Shown piece by piece: positions 7,166-8,027 of a stretch of 8,027 nt of DNA. The notes under the pieces are model-generated. The model searched no databases and was not told where the DNA came from. It saw only the letters and a program-made list of their open reading frames with translations. Source of the stretch: Flavobacteriales bacterium (GTDB lineage Bacteria; Bacteroidota; Bacteroidia; Flavobacteriales; Flavobacteriaceae); the NCBI GenBank assembly GCA_015494775.1, contig WGAP01000161.1, positions 1-8,027 of the forward strand, given 5' to 3'. Both the position numbers and the translations under genes were made by a program. Position 1 is the first letter of the stretch, and every line of letters starts with the position of its first letter.

Positions 7166-7339
7166 TTATTTTGATTTGTTTTGGATTTCGCGGATAAAAA
7201 GCACCAAAAAGAAAAGCCCCGCACTCAGGAGCCAAGGTCCGGTTTTGGCCCCGTCGCGCCAGGTCAGGTAAAGGGTGGCGGCCAATGTCAGGGCAAACAG
7301 CAAAATAGCAAGCCGGTAAAGCAAACGCAGGTTTTTCAT
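7166..7339 (-). CDS. 57-residue two-helix membrane protein
   Basis: Reading from ATG 7339 on the minus strand gives 57 codons to a TAA at 7166-7168. The protein begins MKNLRLLYRL, followed by a hydrophobic helix at about 9-26, a short polar turn with Arg28-Asp29-Gly-Ala-Lys, a second helix at about 34-49 and a basic tail ending NKSK. Positive residues at both ends and a short turn suggest a helical hairpin with both ends in the cytoplasm. No family is recognised. Support for it being real comes from the 5-base spacing to the ATP-grasp gene, an A-rich stretch just ahead of the ATG, a -7-like box 20 bases upstream, and a clean switch from repeat DNA to coding-like composition at its start. It may be a membrane partner of the ATP-grasp protein, which is only an inference from adjacency. 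Confidence 0.72.
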   Translation of the reverse strand: MKNLRLLYRLAILLFALTLAATLYLTWRDGAKTGPWLLSAGLFFLVLFIREIQNKSK

Positions 7340-7358
7340 TGTTTTTTGTCGTGTGCTT

Positions 7359-7366
7359 GCAAGATA
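7359..7366 (-). promoter_or_regulatory. Possible -7 element for the 57-aa / ATP-grasp operon
   Basis: On the minus strand this reads TATCTTGC, resembling the Bacteroidota TAnnTTTG(C) box with one T missing, 19 bases from the ATG at 7339. The spacer downstream is A-rich (ACAAAAAACA), typical of translated Bacteroidota leaders. A run of eight T on the plus strand (A-run on the minus) lies just upstream at 7371-7379. No -33 box is obvious. The variant box makes this a weak call. Confidence 0.35.
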
Positions 7367-7384
7367 GTTATTTTTTTTGTGGAT

Positions 7385-7690
7385 TAGGGCGCCCCGGCGC
7401 TCGGGTTCGGTGGCGCCGCGGCGGCGCCGAAGGCGCCGAGCGGACGCTTGCCGTCCGCTGCGGGCTATCGCCCGCCGGCGGCGCCAACGCCAAGCGTATC
7501 GGCCGGCGGAGCGCCTTTACGCTTGGCGGCCCGAACACCGGCGCCGTCGGGCTGTCCGCTCATATTCGCCTTGGCGGATGCCGTGGTTTTGCGCGGGCGC
7601 GCGGCACGCGCGCCCGCGCCCGCCCGTGCGTGGGGCTTCTTTCGGTCGCCTCCGCCGGACGGAAAACCATCGGCACCGCCGGCGGCTCAT
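7385..7690. repeat. GC-rich non-coding block packed with hairpins
   Basis: By my count 7381-7680 is about 76% GC against about 47-50% in the neighbouring genes, and the change at about 7385 is abrupt. GGCGCC palindromes recur at 7388, 7412, 7423, 7432, 7480 and 7540. Perfect stems include 7440-7446 with 7452-7458 (GCGGACG, 5-base loop), 7460-7465 with 7470-7475 (GCGGGC, 4-base loop) and 7489-7498 with 7518-7527 (GCCAAGCGTA, 19-base loop). All long reading frames here are Arg/Pro/Ala-rich, overlap one another on both strands and have no conserved motif, so no gene is called. Phrases such as the GCGGGC-TATC-GCCCGC hairpin remind me of dispersed intergenic repeats in Bacteroidota genomes, but I cannot confirm that here. 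It is best described as a dispersed or degenerate intergenic repeat. Confidence 0.7.
7573..7680. repeat. Nested hairpin: 17-bp outer stem enclosing a 13-bp all-GC stem
   Basis: The outer arms are 7573-7590 and 7663-7680: GGCGG, a bulged A, then TGCCG and TGGTTTT pair with AAAACCA, a bulged T, CGGCA and CCGCC, giving 17 pairs with two single-base bulges. Directly after the left arm, 7591-7603 (GCGCGGGCGCGCG) pairs perfectly with 7607-7619 across a 3-base loop GCA. The remaining enclosed bases, 7620-7662, are less structured. No T-run follows on either side, so it is not an ordinary terminator. Confidence 0.65.
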
Positions 7691-7716
7691 ACCGCTCCCA
7701 TCCCTGGCGCGATGTG

Positions 7717-7762
7717 GGTCGCTGAGTGATTTTTGCGTAGCAAAAATTGTATCGAAGCGACC
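7717..7762 (+). repeat. Palindromic element, copy A (core 7723-7758)
   Basis: The conserved arms TGAGTG (7723-7728) and GTATCGAAGC (7749-7758) flank a 20-base core. The core is itself a hairpin: ATTTTTGC (7729-7736), loop GTA, GCAAAAAT (7740-7747). An outer stem GGTCGCT (7717-7723) with AGCGACC (7756-7762) closes the unit. The same arms with a different core occur inverted at 7788-7823. Confidence 0.65.
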
Positions 7763-7782
7763 GGATTGACCGGATTGACCGG
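7759..7782. repeat. 9-bp tandem repeat, about 2.7 copies
   Basis: The unit GACCGGATT occurs twice in full, followed by GACCGG. It begins inside the closing arm of palindromic copy A and fills most of the spacer between copies A and B. Confidence 0.85.
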
Positions 7783-7787
7783 CCGGG

Positions 7788-7823
7788 GCTTCGATACACT
7801 GCTCACTTCGTTCGCAGCACTCA
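7788..7823 (-). repeat. Palindromic element, copy B (inverted relative to copy A)
   Basis: Read on the minus strand, TGAGTG (7823-7818) and GTATCGAAGC (7797-7788) again flank exactly 20 bases. Here the core is CTGC...GCAG with an inner AC/GT pair, a tandem G-A mismatch and a GAA loop, unlike the T/A-rich core of copy A. A small CGCCG/CGGCG hairpin follows at 7826-7840. The same arms lie in opposite orientation, so copies A and B can also pair with each other. Confidence 0.65.
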
Positions 7824-7840
7824 TCCGCCGGCCTTCGGCG

Positions 7841-7937
7841 CATTCTGTCTTAGTTGGGACATCGGGCGCCATGGTTGTTCTGCTATTGTAAACATGGTAG
7901 GCGGGTTGTAATGCCATTCGGTTGTTCCGTTCCGCCC
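7841..7937. other. Intergenic stretch with no recognised gene
   Basis: This AT/GC-balanced stretch links the two hairpin pairs. It contains a GGCGCC at 7865 and a short CCATG...CATGG inverted pair between about 7869 and 7897, but no convincing reading frame, RNA gene or promoter. Confidence 0.5.
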
Positions 7938-7965
7938 GTAAAGACGCGATTCATCGCGTCTCTAC
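7938..7965. repeat. GTAGAGACGC-type hairpin repeat, copy 1
   Basis: The left arm GTAAAGACGCGAT (7938-7950) and the right arm (7953-7965), whose complement reads GTAGAGACGCGAT, match at 12 of 13 positions around a 2-base centre. From memory, hairpins with these ends are common intergenic repeats in Bacteroidota and Cyanobacteria; no gene is associated with it here. Confidence 0.75.
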
Positions 7966-7999
7966 AACAATAAACGTTGAAGGGGGTTTAATTTTATCC

Positions 8000-8027
8000 G
8001 TAGAGACGCCCAATTTGGGCGTCTCTA
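8000..8027. repeat. GTAGAGACGC-type hairpin repeat, copy 2 (last base outside window)
   Basis: The bases at 8001-8013 (TAGAGACGCCCAA) pair perfectly with 8015-8027 around a single central T. The preceding G at 8000 would pair with the next base beyond the window. The outer ten bases match copy 1 apart from its one variant base, while the inner core is CCAA/TTGG instead of GAT/ATC. Confidence 0.75.

Noticed and set aside
7161..7235. Longer start for the ATP-grasp protein (25 extra residues)
   Set aside because: The extension overlaps the 57-residue gene in another frame; the ATG at 7160 gives the natural MKHRVLIFEAEGG beginning.
7591..7619. Intrinsic terminator for a gene to the right or left
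   Set aside because: The stem is strong but neither strand has a T-run directly after it, and no gene ends next to it.
7339..7769. Overlapping plus-strand frames of 93-130 codons, Arg/Ala/Pro-rich
   Set aside because: They lie in the 76% GC hairpin block where stop codons are rare; all three plus frames are open over much of the same stretch and none shows motifs or a plausible start.
7717..7823. CRISPR-like repeat or tRNA
   Set aside because: There are only two inverted arms with no regularly spaced direct repeats, no cas gene nearby, and no cloverleaf or CCA-type end.
7517..7917. Minus-strand frames of 76-108 codons over the repeats
   Set aside because: They read through palindromes and the tandem repeat, giving PVNPVNPV-like runs that merely translate the repeat.

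Overview
The window looks like a piece of a Bacteroidota chromosome, probably Flavobacteriia-like. This rests on a Porin_10-type outer-membrane protein, a TAnnTTTG-type promoter element, almost no Shine-Dalgarno sequences, a DXP-dependent vitamin B6 pathway (PdxA plus PdxJ), and short hairpin repeats with GTAGAGACGC arms. The assignment comes from reading and memory; no search was run. Genic DNA is roughly 47-50% GC, while a non-coding block at 7385-7690 is about 76% GC.

Region 1 (1-3112, minus strand) reads ribE (riboflavin synthase), then a crotonase-fold protein, then a large putative porin that runs off the left edge. The ribE-crotonase gap is 9 bases and the crotonase-porin gap is 63 bases. 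The porin has its own good -7 promoter element, so it can be transcribed apart from the first two genes. The crotonase lacks both acidic residues that define classical enoyl-CoA hydratases.

Region 2 (3173-6074, plus strand) is a tight four-gene operon transcribed divergently from ribE: pdxA, a 96-residue membrane protein, pdxJ and an alpha/beta hydrolase. PdxA oxidises 4-phosphohydroxy-L-threonine, and PdxJ condenses the resulting amino-ketone with deoxyxylulose 5-phosphate to give pyridoxine 5'-phosphate. The two consecutive steps of the B6 pathway therefore sit together, with an unknown small membrane protein between them that is translationally coupled to pdxJ by a 4-base ATGA overlap. The hydrolase appears to start at a TTG inside the end of pdxJ.

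Region 3 (6105-7339, minus strand) converges on the B6 operon. It holds a 57-residue two-helix membrane protein followed, 5 bases later, by a 351-residue ATP-grasp-like protein of unknown substrate.

Region 4 (7340-8027) has no credible gene. It contains the promoter side of the small operon, then a GC-rich block packed with hairpins. One of these is a 13-bp all-GC perfect stem nested inside a 17-bp stem. Next come two inverted copies of a 36-base element around a 9-bp tandem repeat, and finally two hairpins with GTAGAGACGC-type arms. In both pairs the outer arms are conserved while the inner core has changed and remains self-complementary. This repeat cluster is the most unusual part of the window.
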